30,699 bases of DNA from UKL13-2 sp964417885 (GTDB lineage Bacteria > Pseudomonadota > Gammaproteobacteria > Burkholderiales > Usitatibacteraceae): the NCBI GenBank assembly GCA_964417885.1, contig CAYQKN010000037.1, positions 1 to 30,699 of the forward strand, written 5' to 3'. The notes below the pieces were generated by a model that saw only the letters and a list, made by a program, of their open reading frames with translations, had not been told where the DNA came from and did no database searches. This document shows, in pieces, positions 1 through 7,609 of the stretch. The position numbers were made by a program, and so were the translations under genes. The stretch's first letter is position 1, and each line of letters begins with the position of its first letter.

Positions 1-1
1 C

Positions 2-556
2 AAGCGCGGCGTGATCCAGGTGATGGAAGGCCGTCACTGCTTTGCACACCTGACGGTGGAGGAAAACCTGCTGACCGGCGCCTATACCTGCAACGCGTCG
101 AAAGCCGACATCGCTCGCGACCTGGAAAAGGTCTATGCCTATTTCCCGCGCCTCAAGACCCGCCGCAAGTCACAGGCCGGCTATACCTCCGGCGGCGAAC
201 AGCAGATGACCGCGGTTGGCCGTGCCCTGATGTCGCGGCCCAACATGATCCTGCTCGACGAGCCGTCGATGGGCCTGGCGCCGCAGGTGGTGGAGGAAAT
301 ATTCGAGATCGTGCGCGACCTGAACCAGAAGGAAAAGGTCAGCTTCCTGCTGGCGGAGCAGAACACGATGGTGGCCCTGCGCTACGCCAATTTCGGCTAC
401 ATCCTCGAGAATGGCCGCGTGGTGATGGAGGGGGCCGCTGCCAGCCTGTCCGAGAATGAGGATGTGAAGGAGTTCTATCTCGGCATTTCCCAGGCCGGAC
501 GCCGCAGCTTTCGCGACGTCAAGCATTACCGGCGGCGCAAGCGCTGGCTGGCATGA
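2..556 (+). CDS. livF: Branched-chain amino acid-type ABC transporter ATP-binding protein, LivF-like (5' truncated by window edge)
   Basis: ATPase subunit that would power a LivHMGF-type importer at the inner membrane. The reading frame is open from base 2, so the start codon and Walker A lie before the window. Visible are the ABC signature SGGEQQM, the Walker B stretch ILLDEPSMGLAP, and the LLAEQN switch region typical of LivF. The C-terminus carries a basic extension (FRDVKHYRRRKRWL). From memory, similar extensions occur in LivF copies linked to aromatic-acid gene clusters. Its stop overlaps the ATG of the PaaK-like gene by four bases (ATGA), so the two are probably translationally coupled, and the cargo may be an aromatic or other organic acid rather than leucine. 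The family is certain; the substrate is inference. Confidence 0.9.
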   Translation, partial: KRGVIQVMEGRHCFAHLTVEENLLTGAYTCNASKADIARDLEKVYAYFPRLKTRRKSQAGYTSGGEQQMTAVGRALMSRPNMILLDEPSMGLAPQVVEEIFEIVRDLNQKEKVSFLLAEQNTMVALRYANFGYILENGRVVMEGAAASLSENEDVKEFYLGISQAGRRSFRDVKHYRRRKRWLA

Positions 557-1797
557 TCAACGCGCACTACGACACGCTGGAGACTCGCCCGCCGGCGCAG
601 CGCGAACGCGAGCTGATGGAACAATTGCCCGCGCAGGTGGCGCGGGCGAAATCGTGCACGGCGCATTTCGGCCGGTTGCTGGCCGCGATCGATCCCGCGG
701 ACATCTGCTCGCGCGCGGCACTGGCCGGCCTGCCCGTGACGCGCAAGTCGGACCTGCATGCCCTGCAGGCGGCGGAGATGCCGTTCGGCGGCATGACCAC
801 GGTGCCGCCGGGCCGGCTCGCGCGCCTGTTCGTCTCGCCCGGGCCGATCTACGACCCGGAAGGCAGGGCAGCGGATTTCTGGGGCACGGCACGGGTGCTA
901 TACGCGGCGGGCTTTCGTGCCGGCGACATTGTCCACAACACGTTTTCCTATCACCTGACGCCGGCCGGCTCGATGTTCGAGACCGGCGCCCATGCATTGG
1001 AATGCGCGGTGATACCGGCCGGGGTCGGGCAGAGCGAGCAGCAGATCGAGGCCATGGTTGCCTTGCGGCCGGATGGCTATGTCGGCACGCCGTCGTTTCT
1101 CAAGCTGCTGCTGGAAAAGGCCGACGAGCTGAAAGCGGATGTGAGTTCGCTGCGCAAAGCGGTGGTGTCGGGAGAGGCATTTCTGGCACCGGCGCGCGAG
1201 TTCATCGCGGCGCGCGGCATCACCGCCTGCCAGGCCTATGGCTCGGCGGATCTGGGCATGATCGCTTACGAATCCGTGGCTCGCGAGGGCCTGGTCGTGG
1301 CCGAAGACCGGATCGTCGAAATTGTCCGGCCCGGCACCGGTGATCCGGTCGCGACCGGCGAAGTCGGTGAAGTGCTGGTGACCACCTTCAATCGCGACTA
1401 TCCGCTGATCCGCTTCGCCACCGGTGACCTGTCCGCCATCATGCCCGGCTGGGAAAGCCGTCCGTCAGCGTGCGGCCGGACCAACATGCGTATTCGCGGC
1501 TGGCTGGGCCGTGCCGACCAGACCACCAAGGTGCGCGGCATGTTTGTCCATCCGCACCAGATCGCCGAAGTCGTGCGGCGTCACCCGGAAATTCAGCGGG
1601 CGCGCCTGGTGATCAGCCACGTCGACGGCAACGACGCGATGACCCTGTGGTGCGAATCGGAAGCCGCGGTTGATGCGGAGCGGGTGGCAGGCAGCATTCG
1701 CGACATCACCAAGCTGCGCGGCCAGGTTCAGGTCGTCTTGCCCGGCGCACTGCAGAACGACGGTATGGTGATCGAGGACCAGCGCCGCTACGACTGA
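553..1797 (+). CDS. PaaK-like phenylacetate-CoA ligase family protein (adenylate-forming)
   Basis: 414 aa, slightly shorter than typical PaaK. Family members activate an aryl or acyl carboxylate as the AMP ester and transfer it to CoA. Visible are YGSADLGMIAYES (A5-like), the DYPLIRFATGDLS region (A7) and GRADQTTKVRGMFVHP (A8 hinge and start of the C-terminal domain). Two features are unusual. Where PaaK has a Ser/Thr/Gly-rich phosphate loop, this protein reads FVSPGPIYDPEG. The C-terminal A10 position, where close relatives as I remember them read NDGK, is NDGM here (Met405, codon ATG). The start is the ATG overlapping the livF stop. The coupling to livF suggests that the transported acid is the substrate, but the missing A10 lysine leaves full activity in doubt. 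It could be a diverged or non-catalytic ligase. Confidence 0.85.
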   Translation: MINAHYDTLETRPPAQRERELMEQLPAQVARAKSCTAHFGRLLAAIDPADICSRAALAGLPVTRKSDLHALQAAEMPFGGMTTVPPGRLARLFVSPGPIYDPEGRAADFWGTARVLYAAGFRAGDIVHNTFSYHLTPAGSMFETGAHALECAVIPAGVGQSEQQIEAMVALRPDGYVGTPSFLKLLLEKADELKADVSSLRKAVVSGEAFLAPAREFIAARGITACQAYGSADLGMIAYESVAREGLVVAEDRIVEIVRPGTGDPVATGEVGEVLVTTFNRDYPLIRFATGDLSAIMPGWESRPSACGRTNMRIRGWLGRADQTTKVRGMFVHPHQIAEVVRRHPEIQRARLVISHVDGNDAMTLWCESEAAVDAERVAGSIRDITKLRGQVQVVLPGALQNDGMVIEDQRRYD

Positions 1798-1817
1798 AAT
1801 CCAGCGCCTGCAAAGTG

Positions 1818-1883
1818 AAACTCCAGCACTGGCGCGGCTTTCCAGCCATTTTCCGCCTGAAAGCCGCGCCAGTGCTGGAGTTT
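1818..1883 (-). repeat. 66-bp palindromic repeat, copy 1 (inverted orientation)
   Basis: Perfect 24-nt inverted arms (1818-1841 and 1860-1883) flank an 18-nt centre. The arm core is CTCCAGCACTGGCGCGGC. Read on the minus strand, the centre matches copy 2 at 16 of 18 positions, including AAAATGGCTGG. The element fills the gap between the PaaK-like stop (1797) and the fbpC stop (1890), which converge. It is followed by TTTGTTT on the plus strand, so it could also end transcription from the livF side. Other copies are at 17422-17487 and 22950-23015. Confidence 0.9.
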
Positions 1884-1889
1884 GTTTGC

Positions 1890-2945
1890 TTAGCCGCCTG
1901 CTGCCGGGAACGCCACCACGTGGTCGATCTCCAGCTTGATGCCGATTTTCTGGCCGATTTCGTGATTGTGGTGCGACGGCACCAGCGATAGCACATTGGC
2001 ACCGCTGGGCAGCTTCAAGGTGTAGAGGATTTCGGCGCCGCGAAATGCCTTGTGCAGCACTTCGGCATGGCGCGGGCTGGCGTCATCGTGCAGGATGTCG
2101 TCCGGCCGCAGCAGCACGTCGACATTTTCGCCGGGCTGCAGCGCGCATCCCGGGCAGTGCGGCAACAGCCCCAGTTCGGTATCGATCTGGTCCAGTTCCA
2201 TGACGCGGCCGCGCATCAGCACCCCTTGGCCGACAAAGTCGGCGACGAATCGCGATGCCGGGCGGTGATAGAGGTTGTAGGCCGTGTCCCATTGCTCGAT
2301 GCGGCCCTGGTTCATCACGCCGATGCGGTCGGCAATCGAAAACGCTTCGTGCTGGTCGTGCGTGACCAGCAGCGCCGGCGTGGCCAGCTCGCGCAGCAGG
2401 GCACGAACCTCGAGGCCGAGGCGCTCGCGCAGGTCGACATCAAGGTTGGAAAACGGCTCGTCCAGCAGCAGCAGCGCCGGTCGCGGCGCGAGCGCGCGCG
2501 CCAGCGCCACGCGCTGGCGCTGGCCACCGGAAATTTCATGCGGATATTTATGCGCCTCCGCGACCAGCTGTACCAGCGACAGCAGTTCGTCGACCCGCGC
2601 GCGGGCCGCGCGCGCGTCCAATCCGCGCAATCCGAACGCAATGTTCTTCTCCACGGTCAGGTGGGGGAAGAGGGCGTAATCCTGGAACACGACACCGATC
2701 TTGCGCTGTTCCGGCACCACGCTTTCGGCGGCATCGGCCAACAACCGGTCGCCGAGCAGAATGCGCCCGGACGACGGCCGTTCAAAGCCGGCGATGAGCC
2801 GCAGCATGGTGGTCTTACCGCAGCCGCTGGGGCCCAGTAAACAGCCGATTTCGCCATCATCCACGCTAAAAGACAATGCGTCGCAAACCCGGGTGCCGTC
2901 CGGGTAAGCAAAGCTAATGTCTTGTATATCCAGAAATTTACTCAT
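1890..2945 (-). CDS. fbpC: Ferric iron ABC transporter ATP-binding protein FbpC
   Basis: 351 aa ATPase of the Fbp/Afu/Fut Fe(III) importer, the right size for the family. Walker A is GPSGCGKTT (38-46), the signature is ISGGQRQ (138-144) and Walker B is LLLLDEP (158-164), followed by the Q-loop and H-loop features of the CUT/Fe3+ group. About 110 C-terminal residues form the TOBE-like regulatory domain. An upstream ATG at 3092 is in frame, but it would add 49 residues read from the promoter and Fur box, so ATG 2945 (MSKFLDIQDISFAYPDG) is preferred. It is divergent from fbpA and probably shares its Fur-controlled region. The partner permease fbpB is not in the same transcription unit. Confidence 0.92.
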   Translation of the reverse strand: MSKFLDIQDISFAYPDGTRVCDALSFSVDDGEIGCLLGPSGCGKTTMLRLIAGFERPSSGRILLGDRLLADAAESVVPEQRKIGVVFQDYALFPHLTVEKNIAFGLRGLDARAARARVDELLSLVQLVAEAHKYPHEISGGQRQRVALARALAPRPALLLLDEPFSNLDVDLRERLGLEVRALLRELATPALLVTHDQHEAFSIADRIGVMNQGRIEQWDTAYNLYHRPASRFVADFVGQGVLMRGRVMELDQIDTELGLLPHCPGCALQPGENVDVLLRPDDILHDDASPRHAEVLHKAFRGAEILYTLKLPSGANVLSLVPSHHNHEIGQKIGIKLEIDHVVAFPAAGG

Positions 2946-2984
2946 CAGCGCAGTATAGGCCAAACTGCTCAGCGGCTGAATATC

Positions 2985-3014
2985 TTGACAAATACGAATT
3001 ATTCGCATTACCAT
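2985..3014 (+). promoter_or_regulatory. Fur box overlapping the fbpA promoter, between fbpC and fbpA
   Basis: AATACGAATTATTCGCATTA at 2991-3010 is a near-palindrome close to the betaproteobacterial Fur boxes I know (AATGCGAATnATTCGCATT type). A perfect -35 hexamer TTGACA (2985-2990) sits immediately upstream. A weak -10 (TTACCA 3008-3013 or TACCAT 3009-3014) follows at 17-18 nt, so the box occupies the spacer. Repressor bound here would block fbpA and probably the divergent fbpC start at 2945. The operator call is from pattern, not from a matrix score. Confidence 0.7.
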
Positions 3015-3114
3015 TTGAAAAGTTTGAATCCGGGCCGCCGTGAGGTTGCTGTTCTGGTCCGGATGAGCGGGTGAGTTGCCATACGCCCGCATTTGTCACC
3101 TTCGAGGATCGACC

Positions 3115-4134
3115 ATGAAAAAGACCGTCATTTCAGTTGCCGTCCTGGCCTTGCTGACCGCTGCCGTATCAGCCCAGGCGCAGCAAAAAACCCTGAACCT
3201 GTATTCGTCGCGGCACTACCAGACCGATGAGGCGCTGTACGCAAATTTCGAAAAAGCCACCGGCATCAAGATCAATCGCATCGAGGGTCCCGAGGACCCG
3301 CTGATCGAGCGGATGAAAAGCGAGGGCGCGAAAAGTCCGGCGGACGTGCTGGTCACCGTGGACATGGGGCGATTGTTGAAAGCGCAGCAACTCGGCCTGT
3401 TTCAGCCGGTCCGATCGGCCGTGCTGGAGCAGAAGGTGCCGCAGGAACTGCGCGCGCCCGACGGCACCTGGTTCGGCTTCTCGGTGCGCGCGCGGCCGAT
3501 CTATTACGCCAAGGCGCGGGTCGACGCCGCGCAGATCACCGACTATGAATCGCTGGCCGAGCCGAAGTGGAAGGGCAAGGTTTGCACGCGCTCTGGCATG
3601 CATCCGTACAACCTGTCGCTGATGTCATCCATTGTTGCGGCAAACGGCCCGGAAAAAGCCGAAGCCTGGGCACGCGGCGTGGTGGCGAACATGGCGCGTC
3701 CGCCGAAGGGCGGCGACACCGACCAGATCAAGGCCGTGGCCGCCGGTGAATGCGATGTGGCACTCGGCAACACCTACTATTTCGCGCGCATGATGAAGTC
3801 CGACAAACCCGAGGACCGGGCGGTGGTGGAGCGGGTCGGCGTAATCTTTCCCAACCAGGGGAACCGTGGCGCGCACATCAATATTTCCGGCGCCGGCGTG
3901 GCGAAGTACGCGCCCAACCGGGAAAACGCGATCAAGTTCCTCGAATACCTGACCAGCCCGGAAGCACAGAACTACTTCGCCAACGGCAACAACGAATATC
4001 CGGTGGTCGGCAACGCGGACAATCCGCAGCTGAAACTGATGGGCTCGTTCAAGCGCGACCCGCTGCCGATGGACATGGTCGGCAAGAATTACGCGGTCGC
4101 CGCGCAAATCTTTGACCGCGCGGGCTGGAAATAA
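3115..4134 (+). CDS. fbpA: Ferric iron ABC transporter periplasmic binding protein FbpA (FutA/IdiA-like)
   Basis: 339 aa periplasmic Fe(III)-binding protein. It has a clear signal peptide (MKKTVISVAVLALLTAAVSA, cleavage near QAQA), then the family opening LNLYSSRHYQTDEALYANF. The tandem tyrosines of the Fe(III) site are present in GNTYYF (Tyr221 and Tyr222 of the precursor). The ATG at 3115 is preceded by GAGGA at good spacing and begins the signal peptide; an in-frame ATG at 3076 would put 13 residues in front of it and is rejected. It is divergent from fbpC across the Fur box and convergent with fbpB, so the three subunits come from three transcripts. Binding-protein genes are often expressed above their permease, which separate transcripts would allow. 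Confidence 0.95.
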   Translation: MKKTVISVAVLALLTAAVSAQAQQKTLNLYSSRHYQTDEALYANFEKATGIKINRIEGPEDPLIERMKSEGAKSPADVLVTVDMGRLLKAQQLGLFQPVRSAVLEQKVPQELRAPDGTWFGFSVRARPIYYAKARVDAAQITDYESLAEPKWKGKVCTRSGMHPYNLSLMSSIVAANGPEKAEAWARGVVANMARPPKGGDTDQIKAVAAGECDVALGNTYYFARMMKSDKPEDRAVVERVGVIFPNQGNRGAHINISGAGVAKYAPNRENAIKFLEYLTSPEAQNYFANGNNEYPVVGNADNPQLKLMGSFKRDPLPMDMVGKNYAVAAQIFDRAGWK

Positions 4135-4206
4135 CAGGCTGCGGTGACGCGTCGTTGCGCTGCCGCGATGTTGCCATCCGTTCCGCCGCAGGCAGCGTGG
4201 CACGAT

Positions 4207-5916
4207 TCATTTGCTGCCCGCGGGCGCCGGTCGCTGCGGCCGGGTGATGGCGCGCGATGCCAGGATGACGGGAATCAGGCCGACCGCGACGATGGCCAGT
4301 GACGCGGTCGACGCCTCGGTCAGGCGTTCGTCCATGGCCAATGTGTAGGCCTGCACCGCGAGGGTGTCGAAATTGAACGGACGCATCACCAGCGTGGCAG
4401 GCAGTTCCTTCATCACGTCGACGAATACCAGCAGCGAGGCGGTGACCAGGCTGCTTTTCAGCAACGGCACATGCACCCGCAGGGCCACGCTGCCGACGCC
4501 GGCGCCCAGCGAGCGCGCCGCATCGTCCATGCTCGGGGTGATTTTGGTCAGCCCGGCATCCACGCTTTGCAACGCGACGCCGAGGAAGCGGATCAGGTAG
4601 GCATACACCAGTGCGATCACACTGCCGGTCAGCAACAGCGGCATTGGATTGCCGGTGATTCTTTCCAGCAATGCAATCAAGGCGTGATCGAGCTGTGCAA
4701 CCGGAATCAGCACGCCGACCGCGATCACCGTGCCGGGGATGGCATAGCCGAGACCGGCCAGGCGGTTGACGCCGCGATTGAGGCGGCTCGCCGACAGCCG
4801 CGCCGAATAGGCGAGCAGCAGGCCAAGTCCGACCGCCAGCAAGGCGGTCAAGGCGGCAACACCGAAGCTGTTGCCGGCAAGTTGCAGGAAACGCGCGCCG
4901 AATGCCGGATCGCCGTCGGCGACCGCCAGCCTCAGCAGCAGCAGTGTCGGCACAGCGAAACCAACCAGCAGCGGCAGGGCGCAGAACGCGCTGGCCAGCC
5001 ACTTGTGGGCGCCGTTCAGCGGTGCCCGTTCATGCCGATGGCCGCCTTGGAAAAAGCGCGAACGGTTGCGGGCGGCGTGTTCCAGCAGCACCACTGCCGC
5101 GACAAACAGCATCAGGATGACCGCCAGTTTGCCCGCCGATGCCCGGTCGCCCTGTGAAAACCAGGCGTTGAAAATGCCGGTGGTGAACGTGGAAACGCCG
5201 AAATACGACACGGTGCCGTAATCGGCCAGTGTTTCCATCAGCGTCAGTGCCATGCCGGCGGCGATGGCCGGCCGTGCCAGCGGCAGCGATACGCGCCAGA
5301 AAATGCCCAGCCGGCCATAGCCGAAAGTGCGCCCGGCCTCGGCCATCGAAGCCGCCTGCTCCAGGAAAGCGACGCGCGCGAGCACATAGACGTAGGGATA
5401 CAGCACAAACGCAAGCATCGTCGCCGCACCGCCCAGCGAGCGAATTTCCGGGAACCAGTAGTCGCTCTTGAACTGCCAGCCGAATGCGGCGCGCAAGCCG
5501 GATTGCACCGGGCCGGCGTACTGCAGCAGGTCGGTGTAGGCGTAGGCGGCCACGTAGGCCGGCATTGCCAGCGGCAGGATCAGCATCCACTCGAAGGCGG
5601 CGCGGCCCGGGAACTCGTGATTGGCGGTCAGCCAGGCGCAGACGGTGCCGAGGATCGCGACGCCGGCTGCCACCAGCAGCGCCAGCAGCAGGCTGTCGAT
5701 CACCAGGCCCGGCAGGATGGTGCTGGCGATGTGCGCCCAGGCGCCGTTGTCGGGTGACGCCGCGTTGCCGATGACACTGACAAGCGGGGCGATCAACAGC
5801 CCGGCCACGCCAATACCCACCCAACCGGGCCAGTTTGCCCGGCCCACCCGTCTGCCACGCCCGGCAGACTGTCGGGGAGATCGGACGGGCGCGACGAGTT
5901 TCGACAGGCTGCTCAT
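4207..5916 (-). CDS. fbpB: Ferric iron ABC transporter permease FbpB (fused two-domain)
   Basis: 569 aa inner-membrane permease of the Fe(III) importer, with two tandem binding-protein-dependent transport domains (about 50-290 and 310-560) and about 12 hydrophobic segments. Both ATPase-contact loops are visible: EAGRTFGYGRLGIFWRVSLP in the first half and DDAARSLGAGVG followed by LRVHVPLL in the second. The N-terminus is a basic cytoplasmic stretch rich in Arg and Ser. It has its own Fur-box-like site upstream (6015-6033) and runs towards fbpA, leaving a 72-bp gap (4135-4206) with no convincing terminator. Assignment to iron rests on FbpA and FbpC next door and on the Fur boxes. Confidence 0.92.
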   Translation of the reverse strand: MSSLSKLVAPVRSPRQSAGRGRRVGRANWPGWVGIGVAGLLIAPLVSVIGNAASPDNGAWAHIASTILPGLVIDSLLLALLVAAGVAILGTVCAWLTANHEFPGRAAFEWMLILPLAMPAYVAAYAYTDLLQYAGPVQSGLRAAFGWQFKSDYWFPEIRSLGGAATMLAFVLYPYVYVLARVAFLEQAASMAEAGRTFGYGRLGIFWRVSLPLARPAIAAGMALTLMETLADYGTVSYFGVSTFTTGIFNAWFSQGDRASAGKLAVILMLFVAAVVLLEHAARNRSRFFQGGHRHERAPLNGAHKWLASAFCALPLLVGFAVPTLLLLRLAVADGDPAFGARFLQLAGNSFGVAALTALLAVGLGLLLAYSARLSASRLNRGVNRLAGLGYAIPGTVIAVGVLIPVAQLDHALIALLERITGNPMPLLLTGSVIALVYAYLIRFLGVALQSVDAGLTKITPSMDDAARSLGAGVGSVALRVHVPLLKSSLVTASLLVFVDVMKELPATLVMRPFNFDTLAVQAYTLAMDERLTEASTASLAIVAVGLIPVILASRAITRPQRPAPAGSK

Positions 5917-6009
5917 GGTGCCAATGGAGGTTCAGGCCGGAAAAAGTGACGGAAGCGTGTTTGCATCGGGACCAGCCGGCGAGGGCGGCAGCCGGCTCGG
6001 CTCATTTTG

Positions 6010-6033
6010 ATTGTAACAAGAATCATTCTTGAT
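6010..6033 (-). promoter_or_regulatory. Fur box and -10 element upstream of fbpB
   Basis: AACAAGAATCATTCTTGAT (6015-6033) holds the perfect palindrome CAAGAATCATTCTTG (6017-6031), a good Fur-type operator core. On the minus strand it runs directly into TACAAT (6010-6015), a 5/6 match to a sigma70 -10. No strong -35 is visible. Transcription would start near 6003, giving fbpB a leader of roughly 85 nt. Confidence 0.65.
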
Positions 6034-6112
6034 TGGTGCGTGAGGTGTTGAGTACATTGATTTTTTTTCGTGCGGACGGTGAACTTTTTCCAGGCATGAC
6101 GTACCAAGCACC

Positions 6113-6133
6113 GCTGGCAGCCATTCTGCCAGC
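6113..6133 (+). other. Short hairpin just upstream of the Mn aptamer
   Basis: GCTGGCAG/CTGCCAGC (6113-6120 and 6126-6133) forms a perfect 8-bp stem with a 5-nt loop, ending 5 nt before the aptamer P1 strand. No T tract follows it directly (a run of eight T lies upstream at 6061-6068). It may be a 5' stabilising stem or part of the leader fold; its role is unknown. Confidence 0.4.
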
Positions 6134-6137
6134 CCTC

Positions 6138-6295
6138 CAAAGGGGAGTAGCTCCCGGCCTTTGCATGTGGGCCGGCGTCGATATCGTCAATACGGGGTAG
6201 CAGCTTGACCCCCGGTATCGCAGATCGCCAACCGGCTCCGGTGGGCGGTGAGCAAGACCTTTGCGCATCGACTGTCGATCGGCGCAAGGTCTTGC
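6138..6295 (+). promoter_or_regulatory. yybP-ykoY family manganese riboswitch, leader of the TerC/Alx gene
   Basis: Conserved aptamer blocks occur in order: AAAGGGGAGTAGC (6139-6151), GTCAATACGGG (6186-6196) and GAGCAAGACC (6250-6259). P1 can form between CAAAGG (6138-6143) and CCTTTG (6258-6263). The 3' P1 strand can instead pair downstream: GCAAGACCTTTGCGC (6252-6266) with GCGCAAGGTCTTGC (6282-6295), one bulge. This is a mutually exclusive hairpin. No T tract follows, so control of translation, or a Rho-type mechanism, is more likely than intrinsic termination. Members of this family bind Mn2+ and usually raise expression of the downstream exporter. The leader between the switch and the start codon (6296-6399) contains further short stems. 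Confidence 0.88.
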
Positions 6296-6399
6296 AAGTC
6301 TGCATGTCCTTCGTTCAGCCGCCACATTGCGGCGCGACCGGCTGTGTGTTGCGTTGAGGTGCAACCCAATCAATCGCAATGTAAAGACGGAGGAAGACA

Positions 6400-7383
6400 T
6401 TGGAAACAATCGGAAATGGCTGGATGTGGGCCGGATTTGCCGGCTTCGTGTTGATCGCGCTGGCGATCGACCTGGTGGTGCTGGATCAGAAGAAGGGACA
6501 GAAAGTCGGCACCCGGGAAGCCGCCGTGTGGTCCCTGATCTGGGTCGCGCTGTCGTTTGTGTTCGCCGGCCTGCTCTGGTTCTACCTCAATGGCCAGCAT
6601 GGCCAGGAATTCGCCAGTCTGAAAACGACCGAATTCCTCACCGGCTACCTGATCGAAAAGTCGTTGTCGGTGGATAACATTTTCGTCTTCCTGATGATAT
6701 TTTCGTTTTTTGCGGTACCGGCCGAATACCAGCGCAAAGCGCTGGTGATCGGCGTCGTGGCGGCAATCGTTCTGCGCGTAGTGATGATCCTGGTCGGCGC
6801 ATGGCTGATCTCCACCTTCCACTGGGTGCTGTACGTGTTCGGCGCGTTCCTGGTCGCGACCGGCATCAAGATGATCGTGTTTGCCGATTCGAAGCCCGAC
6901 CTGAACCAGAATCCGCTGCTGAAGTGGATGCGCGGCCATCTGAACATGGTCAACGCCTTTGAAGGCGAGCGGATCGTGGTCTGGAAAGACGGCGTGCGCT
7001 ATTTCACCCCGCTGTTTGCGGTGGTGGTGATGATCGGCATCACCGATGTGGTGTTCGCGGTCGACTCGATCCCGGCCATATTTGCCATCACCGAGGACCC
7101 GTTCATTGTCATGACGTCGAACATTTTTGCCATCCTCGGCCTGCGCGCGCTGTATTTCCTGCTGGCCGATCTCGCCGGACGATTCCACCTGCTGTCCTAC
7201 GGCCTGGCGGCGGTGCTGGTATTCGTCGGCAGCAAGATGCTGGTGGTGGATTTTTTCAAGATTCCGGTCATGGTTTCGCTGGCGGTCGTCGCGGCAATCC
7301 TCGCCATCGCGGTGGTTGCAAGCCTGGTGGTTACGCCTGCCCACCCGGCAGAAGGCTCGCCGGACAAGCGGCCGGCAGGCTGA
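6400..7383 (+). CDS. alx: TerC family integral membrane protein, Alx-like manganese exporter
   Basis: 327 aa, about the size of E. coli Alx (321 aa), with multiple hydrophobic helices spread along the protein. TerC family hallmarks are present: conserved acidic residues in ITDVVFAVDSIPAIFAI and an early SLSVDNIFVFLMIFSFF segment. The start is TTG, with GGAGGA (6389-6394) five bases upstream. No ATG is near, and the next in-frame ATG (MWAGF) would trim the first helix. An upstream yybP-ykoY riboswitch supports export of excess Mn2+, as for Alx in E. coli. It is the sole coding gene of its transcript and is followed by a GC-rich hairpin. Confidence 0.92.
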   Translation: METIGNGWMWAGFAGFVLIALAIDLVVLDQKKGQKVGTREAAVWSLIWVALSFVFAGLLWFYLNGQHGQEFASLKTTEFLTGYLIEKSLSVDNIFVFLMIFSFFAVPAEYQRKALVIGVVAAIVLRVVMILVGAWLISTFHWVLYVFGAFLVATGIKMIVFADSKPDLNQNPLLKWMRGHLNMVNAFEGERIVVWKDGVRYFTPLFAVVVMIGITDVVFAVDSIPAIFAITEDPFIVMTSNIFAILGLRALYFLLADLAGRFHLLSYGLAAVLVFVGSKMLVVDFFKIPVMVSLAVVAAILAIAVVASLVVTPAHPAEGSPDKRPAG

Positions 7384-7417
7384 CGCCCGGCGCGGCTTTT
7401 GCCGGCTGCCCGATCGC

Positions 7418-7440
7418 GGGCCGCCCCTCGCGGGCGGCCC
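7418..7440 (+). terminator. GC-rich hairpin after the TerC gene, possible terminator
   Basis: GGGCCGCC (7418-7425) and GGCGGCCC (7433-7440) form an 8-bp all-GC stem with a 7-nt loop, 34 bp after the stop. There is no following T tract, so this is a weak call. Confidence 0.35.
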
Positions 7441-7487
7441 CGTTCCAGGCTGCATTCCTGCCTGCGGTCGAGAGTAAAATAATTACA

Positions 7488-7517
7488 TTGAATAGGCAGG
7501 CTCGATTCAAGTACACT
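7488..7517 (+). promoter_or_regulatory. Possible dksA promoter with embedded inverted repeat
   Basis: TTGAAT (7488-7493), an 18-nt spacer and TACACT (7512-7517) give a partial sigma70 match (4/6 in each hexamer). The -35 sequence is repeated inverted inside the spacer (ATTCAA 7505-7510, 11 nt apart), which could be an operator. The call is by eye only. Confidence 0.35.
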
Positions 7518-7609
7518 TACGCGTTTTTCAGGTTCCGGGAATCAACGCGAAGCCCGGTACCCGCAGGTCAAAATCGCACATTCCAGCAAGTCGCTTCGGG
7601 AGATTGAAG

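Noticed and set aside
4135..4206. Possible terminator between convergent fbpA and fbpB
   Set aside because: Only long-loop pairing (CTGCGG with CCGCAG) and no T tract; not enough to call.
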